NCBI GenBank assembly: GCA_937893155.1
Contig: CALBGU010000123.1
Coordinates: 1-8,124 of the forward strand
Reading direction: 5' to 3'
Origin: an uncultured Treponema sp.
Lineage (GTDB): Bacteria; Spirochaetota; Spirochaetia; Treponematales; Treponemataceae
DNA length: 8,124 nt
The number at the start of each line of letters is the position of its first letter. Within the stretch, counting starts at the first letter, position 1. The notes beneath the pieces were generated by a model. It made no database searches, was not told where the DNA came from, and saw only the letters and a list, made by a program, of their open reading frames with translations. Both the position numbers and the translations under genes were made by a program. Shown here one piece after another: positions 1 to 6,307 of this stretch.

Positions 1-31
1 TCAAAGTCTTTCTTTCTGTTTTATATTTCAT
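1..31 (-). CDS. Possible start of a downstream gene (partial, hypothetical)
   Basis: An ATG at 31-29 overlaps the methyltransferase stop as TAATG and opens a frame reading MKYKTERKTL to the window edge. No well-placed ribosome binding site is visible, so it would depend on translational coupling. The stretch is AT-rich compared with the genes before it. Ten codons are too few to name a family, and it may be chance. Confidence 0.2.
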   Translation of the reverse strand, partial: MKYKTERKTL

Positions 32-1932
32 TAATCATAAATCATTTCTTCTTCCTGCATACCTTTTGTAACTCCACCTCCTTGACAAATTGAGTTTGTG
101 CTTACGAGAGCCGCTTTTGCGTTTGTATCTTTGAGCAAATCAAGAGCTTTTTTGTACCACCCCGCCACATAATCAAGCATTTTCAATCCTTTGTGTTTTT
201 CGCCGAACACAAAAGAGAGGTCAGCTTTTTGCGCCACTGTCTGTAACTTTTGCCCCACGAACGGCGGATTTCCCATGATGTAATTATATTTATGCACCGT
301 GCCGTCAACCTTTGTCGTAAAACCCGAGAATAAATCCAACTCACCCTCTAGCAATGGGCTTAAGCCCCTTGCCTCTTCCGTCGGCAAAAGCGTCGCCCAA
401 TCGAGCCGCAATGCGTTTCCCTCCACGATGTTCGCGCTCGTCTTTAGCGGCAAAAACGCGCGCTTTTCCTGCAAAATCGCGTTGACAAGGCTGTTCACTT
501 GGCTTTCGGCAATCCACAGAGCCGTCTTCGCGACCGTTACCGCAAAATCGTTTATCTCGATGCCGTAGAATTGCGAAATATCGACTTTCGGCTGAGCCGC
601 CACGAACATTTCGCCTGAGTCTTTGGTCGCCTCCAGTGCCGCAATATCCAGCTTTGCAAGGCTCAAATAGCTTTCGGTGAGGAAGTTTCCCGAGCCGCAC
701 GCAGGGTCAAGGAACTGCAACCCCGCAATTTTGTCTTGAAACGCCGCTATTTTATCCCGCCGTTCTTTGAGCGACATCATTTTTCTGGCAAGGGGCTTAA
801 GCCCCTTGTTTCCTCCTGTATTTCCTCCTGCGCCATCTCCCGCGATACCTCCCGCGCAATCTCCCGTAATTTCCGCAAGTTCTGCCTTGAGGTCGTCGAG
901 GAAAAGCGGGTCGATGACTTTGTGGATATTCTCGATACTCGTGTAGTGCATACCGCCCTTGCGTCGCGTTTCGGGGTTCAGCGTCGATTCAAACACCGCG
1001 CCGAAAATGGTGGGCGAAATCTCCGACCAGTTGAACGGCGCACACTCTTTGCAAATCACATCGACAATCTCGGCGGTAAAGTTCGGGATTTCAATATTTT
1101 CATCTCGGAACAGCCCGCCGTTGACATACGGGAATTCTTTTACACCCGTGTCGTACTTGTCGCGCTTTTCTATCGGCGTATCGAGAGCCTTAAATAATTT
1201 TATCACACCGTCGCGCACGTTCGGCAGATTGAAGCTCTTGATATAATCTTCAAAACTCGTTCGGCTCGCAAACAGCCCCGCGTCTTCGGCGTACAGACAA
1301 AACACAATGCGCACGCACAAGATATTCAGACTGCGCAAAGAGCTTTCGTTTGGCTCGATGTACTCGGGCAAAATCGCGTCGTACAATTTGCCGACGAGTT
1401 CGCCTGCCGCCTTTGAAATCTCCTCTTCGCGTCTGATGTTTTCGTTGTTCTTGTCTACCAAAAACTCAAGCCGATAATATTCCCGCGGCAACTCTTCAAG
1501 CAAAATCCGCTGATATGCGTTTTGAGAAATAGCCTCTTGGCTATCCATATCGTAAATGCGGATTTCTTTGAAGTTCGACACGACAATCCATTTTGCACGC
1601 TCGGAAAACGGCAGATTGTCGTTATACCGCTTCGCTTGCTCAAACGGGGTCAACTCCGTGCCGTCGCTCTGCTTTTCCGCACAGTCAAGGTCAATTTTCG
1701 AGCCTTTCTGCTCTATAATCGTCTTCGTTTCCGCAATGTATCCATCGATGTACTTCGTCGAACCTATTTTCACTCGTTCTTCAAAGTCGATAACTTTCGT
1801 TGCATTCACCGCGCCAACGACTTTTTCCAATAAATCAATCCAAAACTTCTGCGAATGTTGCTTTTCATCGCCCTTATCTCGCCAGTCTTCGATAAATCCT
1901 CTTATCGCCTTTTCTCTTTCAAGTTGTTCCAT
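31..1932 (-). CDS. MmeI-like (type IIL/IIG) restriction-methyltransferase, C-terminally truncated
   Basis: Bifunctional DNA cleavage and adenine methylation enzyme, 633 residues from the ATG at 1932. An N-terminal PD-(D/E)XK-like motif is visible: Asp63 in KYIDGY, then EQK at 74-76. The helical connector carries GAVFESTLNPETRRKGGMHYTS (about 311-332), typical of class I SAM-dependent DNA methyltransferases. SAM motif I is DPACGSGNFL (409-418) and catalytic motif IV is NPPF (555-558). The protein follows the family up to STNSICQ (about 612-618), then ends after about 15 unrelated residues at GMQEEEMIYD. MmeI-type proteins are normally about 900 residues, so the end of the methyltransferase fold and the target-recognition domain are missing. 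It also carries a Gly-rich tetrapeptide repeat plus GLKPL insertion at about 355-384 and a second repeat-encoded segment, RGLSPLLEG, at about 522-530. The in-frame TTG at 1980 lies within a terminator and would add Cys-rich residues not expected, so ATG 1932 is preferred. Truncation makes site-specific activity doubtful; it may be a pseudogene or one part of a split system. Confidence 0.85.
   Translation of the reverse strand: MEQLEREKAIRGFIEDWRDKGDEKQHSQKFWIDLLEKVVGAVNATKVIDFEERVKIGSTKYIDGYIAETKTIIEQKGSKIDLDCAEKQSDGTELTPFEQAKRYNDNLPFSERAKWIVVSNFKEIRIYDMDSQEAISQNAYQRILLEELPREYYRLEFLVDKNNENIRREEEISKAAGELVGKLYDAILPEYIEPNESSLRSLNILCVRIVFCLYAEDAGLFASRTSFEDYIKSFNLPNVRDGVIKLFKALDTPIEKRDKYDTGVKEFPYVNGGLFRDENIEIPNFTAEIVDVICKECAPFNWSEISPTIFGAVFESTLNPETRRKGGMHYTSIENIHKVIDPLFLDDLKAELAEITGDCAGGIAGDGAGGNTGGNKGLKPLARKMMSLKERRDKIAAFQDKIAGLQFLDPACGSGNFLTESYLSLAKLDIAALEATKDSGEMFVAAQPKVDISQFYGIEINDFAVTVAKTALWIAESQVNSLVNAILQEKRAFLPLKTSANIVEGNALRLDWATLLPTEEARGLSPLLEGELDLFSGFTTKVDGTVHKYNYIMGNPPFVGQKLQTVAQKADLSFVFGEKHKGLKMLDYVAGWYKKALDLLKDTNAKAALVSTNSICQGGGVTKGMQEEEMIYD
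352..371. repeat. 20-bp palindromic repeat, copy A (inside methyltransferase gene)
   Basis: CAATGGGCTTAAGCCCCTTG differs at one position from the perfect palindrome at 789-808. It lies in the coding frame of the methyltransferase and is read as ARGLSPL, a different frame from copy B. The reading frame stays open. It sits between SAM motif I and motif IV, in a variable loop before GELDLFSG. Confidence 0.8.
789..808. repeat. 20-bp palindromic repeat, copy B (perfect, inside methyltransferase gene)
   Basis: CAAGGGGCTTAAGCCCCTTG is a perfect 20-bp palindrome. On the minus strand it is read as KGLKPL in the linker just before the SAM-binding domain. It directly adjoins a 12-bp tandem repeat. Two further copies occur at 352-371 and 5217-5236, so this is an interspersed family and not a chance palindrome. 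Confidence 0.85.
807..866 (-). repeat. Five 12-bp tandem units coding a Gly-rich tetrapeptide repeat
   Basis: Five consecutive 12-bp units, each containing CTCCTG or CTCCCG on the plus strand, lie at 807-818, 819-830, 831-842, 843-854 and 855-866. Read on the minus strand they give TGDC, AGGI, AGDG, AGGN and TGGN. A unit length divisible by three allows copy number to change without a frameshift. It forms a flexible linker ahead of the methyltransferase domain and ends next to palindrome copy B. Confidence 0.75.
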
Positions 1933-1939
1933 AGTTGTG

Positions 1940-1945
1940 ATTATA
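1940..1945 (-). promoter_or_regulatory. Consensus -10 box TATAAT for the methyltransferase gene
   Basis: On the minus strand, TATAAT is followed by only seven bases (CACAACT) before the ATG at 1932. Transcription from this box would start at or next to the start codon, and no Shine-Dalgarno sequence lies in the gap, so a leaderless mRNA is implied. At the usual spacing the -35 region falls in the T-run of the preceding terminator and matches the consensus poorly. Confidence 0.5.
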
Positions 1946-1960
1946 CAAAATACGCAACAT

Positions 1961-1987
1961 AAAAAACAGGGAGCGTTCAACTCCCTG
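1961..1987 (-). terminator. Intrinsic terminator after the DUF1593 lipoprotein gene
   Basis: On the minus strand CAGGGAG and CTCCCTG form a perfect 7-bp stem with a 7-base loop, followed at once by six T residues. It begins six bases past the lipoprotein stop codon at 1993. It is the only textbook rho-independent terminator in the window and marks the end of the beta-glucoside operon. Confidence 0.85.
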
Positions 1988-1992
1988 CATTT

Positions 1993-3591
1993 TTATTGCA
2001 CCGTCACAATCACGCGCTGATAATGCTGCAAATGATGCGCTCCGTCATCGGTTACCGTAATAATCAAATGAATCGTATCGCCCGCTTTTGCATTCTCAGG
2101 CACTGTAAACGTTACGCTTTGAGTGTCCGCTCCAGATAATTCGATAGCACCACCCGCTTTTTCGTCAGCACCAAGCGCACGAGTTACATTCAGCAGCAAG
2201 CCATTATCGCCGCCTACGCGCACTTCCGTATCAATCTCACTCGACAAATAATCCTGATAGGTATCCGCCTCCGCATACCGCCACCAGCGATAACTCACCG
2301 CATCGCCGTCTGGGTCTGTGCCTTCGGCAGTCAGTGTAACCGTTTCGCCCGGAGTCGCCGTTACGTCTATTCCCTGCAATACAGATACACGAGGATTGTG
2401 ATTCGCTTCGGCTTTGCTCATCACGCACCAATCAGCACGAGCTGCAAAATCTTCTTGTATTGCGTCAAACCAGCGGCTTAGCGTGTATTGTGCTTCGTAT
2501 TGTTTCGTATACGGATTATAGTCCAGCACGGAATTATTGAACACCGAGCCAGAATCTGTTTTCACCTCGCCGAATCGTCCGCCCCAGCCGCCAAAAGCGG
2601 GGTCTTCCAAACTGCGCAGTCCCGTGTCAATCAGATACAGAAACGATGGCGAATCTCCCTCCGAAATAAAATCGTACTGCGAATAATTCGGGTTTGCCGC
2701 CATATACGCCTCACTGCCGCGCTGTTCTTCAGGCAACTCGCCGTCAATCCAATCGCCGTCGCCCATCAGCGCGTAATTTGCCATCAGAGCACCTTTGTCT
2801 TTCACCAAATTGGTATACGTCCAATTCCCTTTCAGCCGAGAATTAAGCTCGTCGGAATGGTATTGCCACGCATACGCAAAATGCCAGAAATTACTGCGGT
2901 CGTTGATGACGCGAATGTCTGACCACCGCTTTGCAATGTAGTCGGAATAGCTTTCGTCTTGGTCAAGAATGATGTAAAGCACCACTTTTTTGTTGATTTT
3001 ATCCTGAATTGATTGCCAATTAGGACTGTCCGCATACTCGTCCTCAATGGATTTTAGTGCGCGAGCCGTGGTATTTGTGCCGCCCCACGTCTGCACATAA
3101 AGCGTGCGCGGGTCATCGTCAAGAAACAACGCCTTGAGGAATTCCGAGCCGTCTGTTACTTGCTCCATTTCGCCCTTGTTGCTGATGTTCCCTATTTTTG
3201 TTACCGCGCGCAAAGAATCCGCTGTGGGATAGTGAGAATCGTGCTGTTTCAGATTGGGGTAGACTTGCTCATAATCATCAAGAAATTTCCATATCCAATC
3301 CGTGCCTGTCCATCGGAACGGCGCAATGCCTTTTTCCGAGTCTCCCGCGTAGTGATACATCGAACTGGTGAGTACAATGCCCGCGATGTCCATTTCATTA
3401 GCATACAGCAAAGCACGAATGACCGAGTTCATATCGTCAACTTCACCGTCCGTCGTAATCACCGTGCGCTGTCGTTCCTGCACAGTCGAAACCTGAACAG
3501 TGCTGTTTTTATCAGACGCTTTTGTCGCACAACCCGCAAACAGTGCGGCACATGCAAACACAGCCGTCGCGTATTGCAATGATTTTTTCAT
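1993..3591 (-). CDS. DUF1593 / Sde182-type nucleoside-hydrolase-like lipoprotein
   Basis: A 532-residue exported lipoprotein. The N-terminus MKKSLQYATAVFACAALFAGC has a basic start, a hydrophobic core and a lipobox (LFAG before Cys21). The mature protein opens with RTVITTDGEVDD (about 42-53), whose Asp48, Asp52 and Asp53 resemble the metal-binding Asp cluster of inosine-uridine nucleoside hydrolases. SEGDSPSFLYL (about 310-320) is also characteristic of the DUF1593 domain. Residues from about 398 to 532 form a beta-rich Ig-like C-terminal domain (DPDGDAVSYRWWRY, then TVTDDG), as in the Sde182 cellulose-binding family. Length suits an intact member. The reaction is unknown; the family is linked to polysaccharide users, and its place behind a beta-glucoside PTS and GH1 gene suggests a role in handling plant glycans at the cell surface. 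AGGA lies 8 bases before the ATG. The gene follows the GH1 gene by about 108 bases holding a large hairpin and ends at a strong terminator. Confidence 0.88.
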   Translation of the reverse strand: MKKSLQYATAVFACAALFAGCATKASDKNSTVQVSTVQERQRTVITTDGEVDDMNSVIRALLYANEMDIAGIVLTSSMYHYAGDSEKGIAPFRWTGTDWIWKFLDDYEQVYPNLKQHDSHYPTADSLRAVTKIGNISNKGEMEQVTDGSEFLKALFLDDDPRTLYVQTWGGTNTTARALKSIEDEYADSPNWQSIQDKINKKVVLYIILDQDESYSDYIAKRWSDIRVINDRSNFWHFAYAWQYHSDELNSRLKGNWTYTNLVKDKGALMANYALMGDGDWIDGELPEEQRGSEAYMAANPNYSQYDFISEGDSPSFLYLIDTGLRSLEDPAFGGWGGRFGEVKTDSGSVFNNSVLDYNPYTKQYEAQYTLSRWFDAIQEDFAARADWCVMSKAEANHNPRVSVLQGIDVTATPGETVTLTAEGTDPDGDAVSYRWWRYAEADTYQDYLSSEIDTEVRVGGDNGLLLNVTRALGADEKAGGAIELSGADTQSVTFTVPENAKAGDTIHLIITVTDDGAHHLQHYQRVIVTVQ

Positions 3592-3613
3592 ATCGTGAAT
3601 CCTAATAAATGCA

Positions 3614-3705
3614 GTCTATAAAACCTCTATCCCCCTTTCGCCCCTCTCCTTTTACAAAACCGCCTGTAGCGGCGAGAAGAGGGGGAACGGGGGTGAGGTC
3701 TATAA
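3614..3705. repeat. Imperfect hairpin element flanked by 8-bp direct repeats
   Basis: GTCTATAA occurs at 3614-3621 and again at 3698-3705, the second copy overlapping the GH1 stop codon. Between them lie 76 bases that fold into one long imperfect stem: ACCTC 3623-3627 with GAGGT 3695-3699, CCCCC 3631-3635 with GGGGG 3689-3693, CCCC 3641-3644 with GGGG 3681-3684, and an inner CCGC/GCGG stem at 3660-3672. The inner stem is followed by TTTT on the minus strand. It may act as an attenuator or 3'-end stabiliser between the GH1 and lipoprotein genes. The flanking repeats suggest insertion of a small MITE- or REP-like element, though they could be chance. Confidence 0.6.
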
Positions 3706-5172
3706 TTCCGCTCCGTTTGTTTCGATGACTTTCTTGTACCAATAGAACGAATCCTTGCGGCTGCGTGCAAAATCGCCTGTGCCGTCGTCGTGGCGGTTCA
3801 CATAGATAAAGCCGTAGCGTTTCGCATACTGCCCCGTTCCTGCACTCACAATGTCAATCGGTCCCCAAGTGGTGTAGCCGATGATATTGATTCCGCGCTG
3901 TGCCGCCTTTTCCAGCGCCTCAATATGCGCGCGGAAATAATCGATTCGATAGGTGTCGTGAATTGAGCCGTCCGATTCCACCTTGTCGAATGCGCCGAGC
4001 CCGTTCTCAACGACCATAAGCGGCGTGTCGGGGTATCGGTCGCTCAAGCACTGCAACGTGTACAAAAGCCCCTCTGCGTCAATCTGCCAGCCCCAATCCG
4101 AAGCCTTCAGATACGGATTCTTGCACCCCATAGACATATTGCCGCCGACTTTCTCCGCGTCTGGATTCACAGAAATGCAGTTCGTCATATAGTATGAGAA
4201 CGTGTACATATCCACCGTGCCAGCCTTCAAGATTTCCTCGTCGCCCTCCCGCACATACTTCGACATATCTACGCCGAGCTCCGCGATTTTGTACTTTGCG
4301 AAAGCCGAATATGCGCCGCGAACCTGCACATCGCCGCACAAATTGTTCGTCCAGTTATCGTTATCGAGCGTCGCCATCACGTCCTCTGGCTTCGGCGTGA
4401 GCGGATACGCAGTGATATGGCAAATCATATTGCCGATGACAAAATCAGGGTTTATCTCGTGCGCCAGCTTCACCGTGAGCGCAGACGCCAAGAACTCGTG
4501 ATGAAGAGCCGTAAACGTCTTCTGCACGTCGCGCTTCAAATCGGTCAATCGAATCGGCTCCTTTGCGTTGATGTCAGCGTCGTCGAGCAAGCCCAAGCCG
4601 TAGAGGTCGCCGATTCCCATGCCCATAATCGGCACATTGATTTCGTTGAACGTCAGCCAGTATTTTACCTTGTCTTTATATCTCGTCAGCACCGTGCGCG
4701 CATACGTCGTAAAAAGCTCGATAGTCGCGCGGTCAAGAAAACCGTGATGCTTCGTAACAATCCACCACGGCATTTCGTAATGGCACAGCGTAACCAGCGG
4801 TTCTATGCCGTGCTTTCTGCACTCGTCGAACACGCTGTCATAGAACGCCAAGCCCTCTTCGTTCGCCTTTCCCGAATCATCGGGGAATATGCGCGCCCAG
4901 TTGATAGACATACGGAAGACCTTAAAGCCCATTTCGGCAAACAGCGCGATGTCTTCCTTATAATGATGATAAAAATCGATAGCCTCGTGGCTGGGATAAA
5001 AAGCGTTCGGGTCGGTTACAGGCAAAAATGTTCTCGGAGTGTTTACATCGCCCCCCAACAGCATATCTGGCACGCTCAGCGTCTTGCCGCCCTCAAGATA
5101 TGCGCCCTCGCACTGATTCGCGGCAGTCGCGCCTCCCCACAAAAAGCCCTTAGGCATTGTATATCCTTTCAT
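3700..5172 (-). CDS. bglA: GH1 6-phospho-beta-glucosidase
   Basis: A 490-residue cytoplasmic glycoside hydrolase family 1 enzyme that splits 6-phospho-beta-glucosides (such as phosphorylated cellobiose or aryl glucosides) into glucose 6-phosphate and the aglycone or sugar. The N-terminus PKGFLWGGATAANQCEGAY is the GH1 signature. The acid/base Glu177 lies in LTFNEINVP and the nucleophile Glu389 in VVENGLG. SAGTGQYAKRYGFIYV (443-458) matches the phosphate-binding loop of the 6-phospho-specific subgroup, with Lys451 and Tyr453 as likely phosphate contacts. The tail DDGTGDFARSRKDSFYWYK is also typical of BglA/BglB-type enzymes. Length is normal and there is no signal peptide. AGGAG stands 8 bases before the ATG at 5172; an alternative ATG five codons later is less well placed. 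It fits the upstream PTS permease, which would supply its substrate. The exact choice between bglA, bglB and ascB names is uncertain. Confidence 0.93.
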   Translation of the reverse strand: MKGYTMPKGFLWGGATAANQCEGAYLEGGKTLSVPDMLLGGDVNTPRTFLPVTDPNAFYPSHEAIDFYHHYKEDIALFAEMGFKVFRMSINWARIFPDDSGKANEEGLAFYDSVFDECRKHGIEPLVTLCHYEMPWWIVTKHHGFLDRATIELFTTYARTVLTRYKDKVKYWLTFNEINVPIMGMGIGDLYGLGLLDDADINAKEPIRLTDLKRDVQKTFTALHHEFLASALTVKLAHEINPDFVIGNMICHITAYPLTPKPEDVMATLDNDNWTNNLCGDVQVRGAYSAFAKYKIAELGVDMSKYVREGDEEILKAGTVDMYTFSYYMTNCISVNPDAEKVGGNMSMGCKNPYLKASDWGWQIDAEGLLYTLQCLSDRYPDTPLMVVENGLGAFDKVESDGSIHDTYRIDYFRAHIEALEKAAQRGINIIGYTTWGPIDIVSAGTGQYAKRYGFIYVNRHDDGTGDFARSRKDSFYWYKKVIETNGAEL

Positions 5173-5216
5173 TCGTTATTCTCCTATAAAAATGATTTCG
5201 CCCCAACAGTTTTTGA

Positions 5217-5236
5217 CAAGGGGCTTAAGACCCTTG
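5217..5236. repeat. 20-bp palindromic repeat, copy C (between esterase and GH1 genes)
   Basis: CAAGGGGCTTAAGACCCTTG differs at one position from perfect copy B. It lies 10 bases past the esterase stop codon. No T-run follows on the minus strand, so it is not a standard terminator. Being intergenic and within an operon, it may act as a mild processing or stabilising element. Confidence 0.8.
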
Positions 5237-5246
5237 ATGAAGTACG

Positions 5247-6074
5247 TTATTTCGTATTCTTTACAAGAAACTCAACAGCAATCTTGACGACTTGCGCTTG
5301 ATTGTCCTGTGAAAATCCGTGGTCTTGAGCGTCTAAGATGTGGATTTCGCTGTTTTTGTATATCTGATGATAGATTTCGCTGTACGAAAACGGCACTACC
5401 CTATCGCCCGTTCCGTGAATCAAGCAGACATTGCCCGTATACTGCCCTGCCGTCTGGTAAATCGGCAGTGTAAACGCCGTCTTGATATACTCGCGCCCGA
5501 GCTTCAAACCGTTCGGCAGTTCAACATATTCAGGCGGGTTCAGCGGGTCATACATCGTGCCGAACGTGCTGCCGCGAATAGCGTCTTCGCGCAAAGCCGC
5601 CGCAGGAGCCATCAGCACCGCGCATTTCACCTTGCTCTTTCCCAACTCGCCCGAGAGCATACTCGCAACAACGCCGCCCTGCGAATGTCCTGCAACAGAG
5701 ATTGACTTTACATAATCAAGGCGCGCAACATAGTCATACACCCGTTTTGCGTCCTCGATTTCGTTCAAAACGGTCATATTCTCAAACGCGCCCTCGCTTT
5801 CGCCGTGAGCATTGAAATCGAATCGAATAGAAGCAATGTTTCGTTTCGCCAACTCATCGGACAGTTTGACAAAAAGACTCTCGTCTTTGCTCCCCGAAAA
5901 CCCGTGAAGCAGCATCACCATCGGGCATTTTTGCTTTGCGGAAAGTTCAGGCTTCGTTATCACCGCAGACAACTTGCCGACAGAGCCAGCAACCTCCACT
6001 TTCTGCACTTGAGCACTCAGCATTGCACTCGCCAAAACCGCCGCCGCTAATGAAAACAACATCTTTCCTATCAT
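5247..6074 (-). CDS. Exported feruloyl/cinnamoyl esterase-like alpha/beta-hydrolase
   Basis: A 275-residue serine hydrolase. The N-terminus MIGKMLFSLAAAVLASAMLSA is a signal peptide with a likely cut near residue 21 and no lipobox, so the protein is exported to the periplasm or outside. The oxyanion segment is LLHGFSG (55-61). The nucleophile is Ser131 in GHSQGG, with likely acid Asp224 (GTGDRVVP) and His252 (QDHGFS). FDFNAHGESEG followed by ENMTVLNEIEDA closely resembles the Est1E and LJ0536 esterases that release ferulic and related hydroxycinnamic acids from plant sugars. DPLNPPE and GREYIKTAFTLPIY in the lid region (about 176-206) also fit this group. GGGAG stands 7 bases before the ATG at 6074; the ATG at codon 5 is an alternative. 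It lies between the PTS permease and the GH1 gene, so it may de-esterify acylated glucosides or oligosaccharides before uptake. Other acyl esterases cannot be excluded. Confidence 0.88.
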   Translation of the reverse strand: MIGKMLFSLAAAVLASAMLSAQVQKVEVAGSVGKLSAVITKPELSAKQKCPMVMLLHGFSGSKDESLFVKLSDELAKRNIASIRFDFNAHGESEGAFENMTVLNEIEDAKRVYDYVARLDYVKSISVAGHSQGGVVASMLSGELGKSKVKCAVLMAPAAALREDAIRGSTFGTMYDPLNPPEYVELPNGLKLGREYIKTAFTLPIYQTAGQYTGNVCLIHGTGDRVVPFSYSEIYHQIYKNSEIHILDAQDHGFSQDNQAQVVKIAVEFLVKNTK

Positions 6075-6104
6075 TCTTCAACTCCCGCTCTTCTAAACTC
6101 ATCA

Positions 6105-6254
6105 GATACCATTATCTAAGCTCCTTCGATACCGTTATCGAACCTTCACCGATACAGTTATCGAAGCCCTTTAGATACCGTTATCGAATCTTCATCAATA
6201 CCGTTATCTAAGCCCCTTAGATACAACTATCGAGCCCTCATAGATACACTTATC
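6105..6254. repeat. Seven-copy array of a dyad motif at an exact 23-bp period
   Basis: The motif GATA-N4-TATC begins at 6105, 6128, 6151, 6174, 6197, 6220 and 6243, every step being exactly 23 bases; copy 5 begins AATA. The commonest inner bases are CCGT. The 11-base spacers are related but not identical, of the type TAAGCCCCTTA or GAAGCCCTTTA. The array also has a second symmetry: across a spacer, the best copy reads TATCTAAG-CCC-CTTAGATA, a hairpin with 8-bp arms. It fills most of the gap between permease and esterase genes, so it would lie in the esterase 5' leader. A period of 23 is not a multiple of three, so it is not coding. It could be a multi-site operator, an RNA hairpin series or a neutral minisatellite. 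Confidence 0.9.
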
Positions 6255-6256
6255 TA

Positions 6257-6287
6257 AAGACCATAGACTCACCGCGCCTATGGTCTT
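6257..6287 (-). terminator. Stem-loop after the PTS permease gene (weak terminator or processing site)
   Basis: AAGACCATAG and CTATGGTCTT form a perfect 10-bp stem with an 11-base loop, about 20 bases past the permease stop. On the minus strand the stem is followed by TAGATAAG, which lacks a proper T-run, so termination would be partial at best. It may protect the permease message or uncouple its level from the downstream genes. Confidence 0.5.
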
Positions 6288-6307
6288 AGAAATACGCCTC
6301 GCGTGTG

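Larger units (their letters stand above)
29..1932 (-). other. Operon-independent unit: truncated MmeI-like gene and possible coupled downstream start
   Basis: This unit lies beyond the terminator at 1961-1987 and so is probably transcribed apart from the beta-glucoside genes. It holds the truncated restriction-methyltransferase gene. At its end the sequence TAATG overlaps the stop codon with a possible ATG whose frame stays open to the window edge. Confidence 0.4.

Noticed and set aside
736..1197. 153-residue plus-strand open frame within the methyltransferase gene
   Set aside because: It is a shadow of the minus-strand gene and overlaps the minisatellite; no independent start signal or family features were seen.
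1933..1980. Upstream TTG start adding 16 residues to the methyltransferase
   Set aside because: The start would lie in the loop of the terminator, upstream of the -10 box, and adds a Cys-rich stretch not expected in the family.
5217..5236. Palindrome copy C as an intrinsic terminator of the esterase gene
   Set aside because: No T-run follows on the minus strand, and the same sequence occurs inside a coding region that must be transcribed through.
4417..5301. 294-residue plus-strand open frame opposite the GH1 gene
   Set aside because: It is antisense to a clearly identified enzyme, rich in Arg/His/Val of the kind produced by reading a coding strand backwards, and has no family features.
5936..6211. 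Plus-strand frame reading through the 23-bp array with a DTVIE-like repeated peptide
   Set aside because: The array period is not a multiple of three, so the peptide changes between copies; the rest is antisense to the esterase signal peptide.
6101..6257. The seven-copy array as a CRISPR
   Set aside because: Spacers are only 11 bases and resemble one another, the repeat core is 12 bases, and no cas gene is present.
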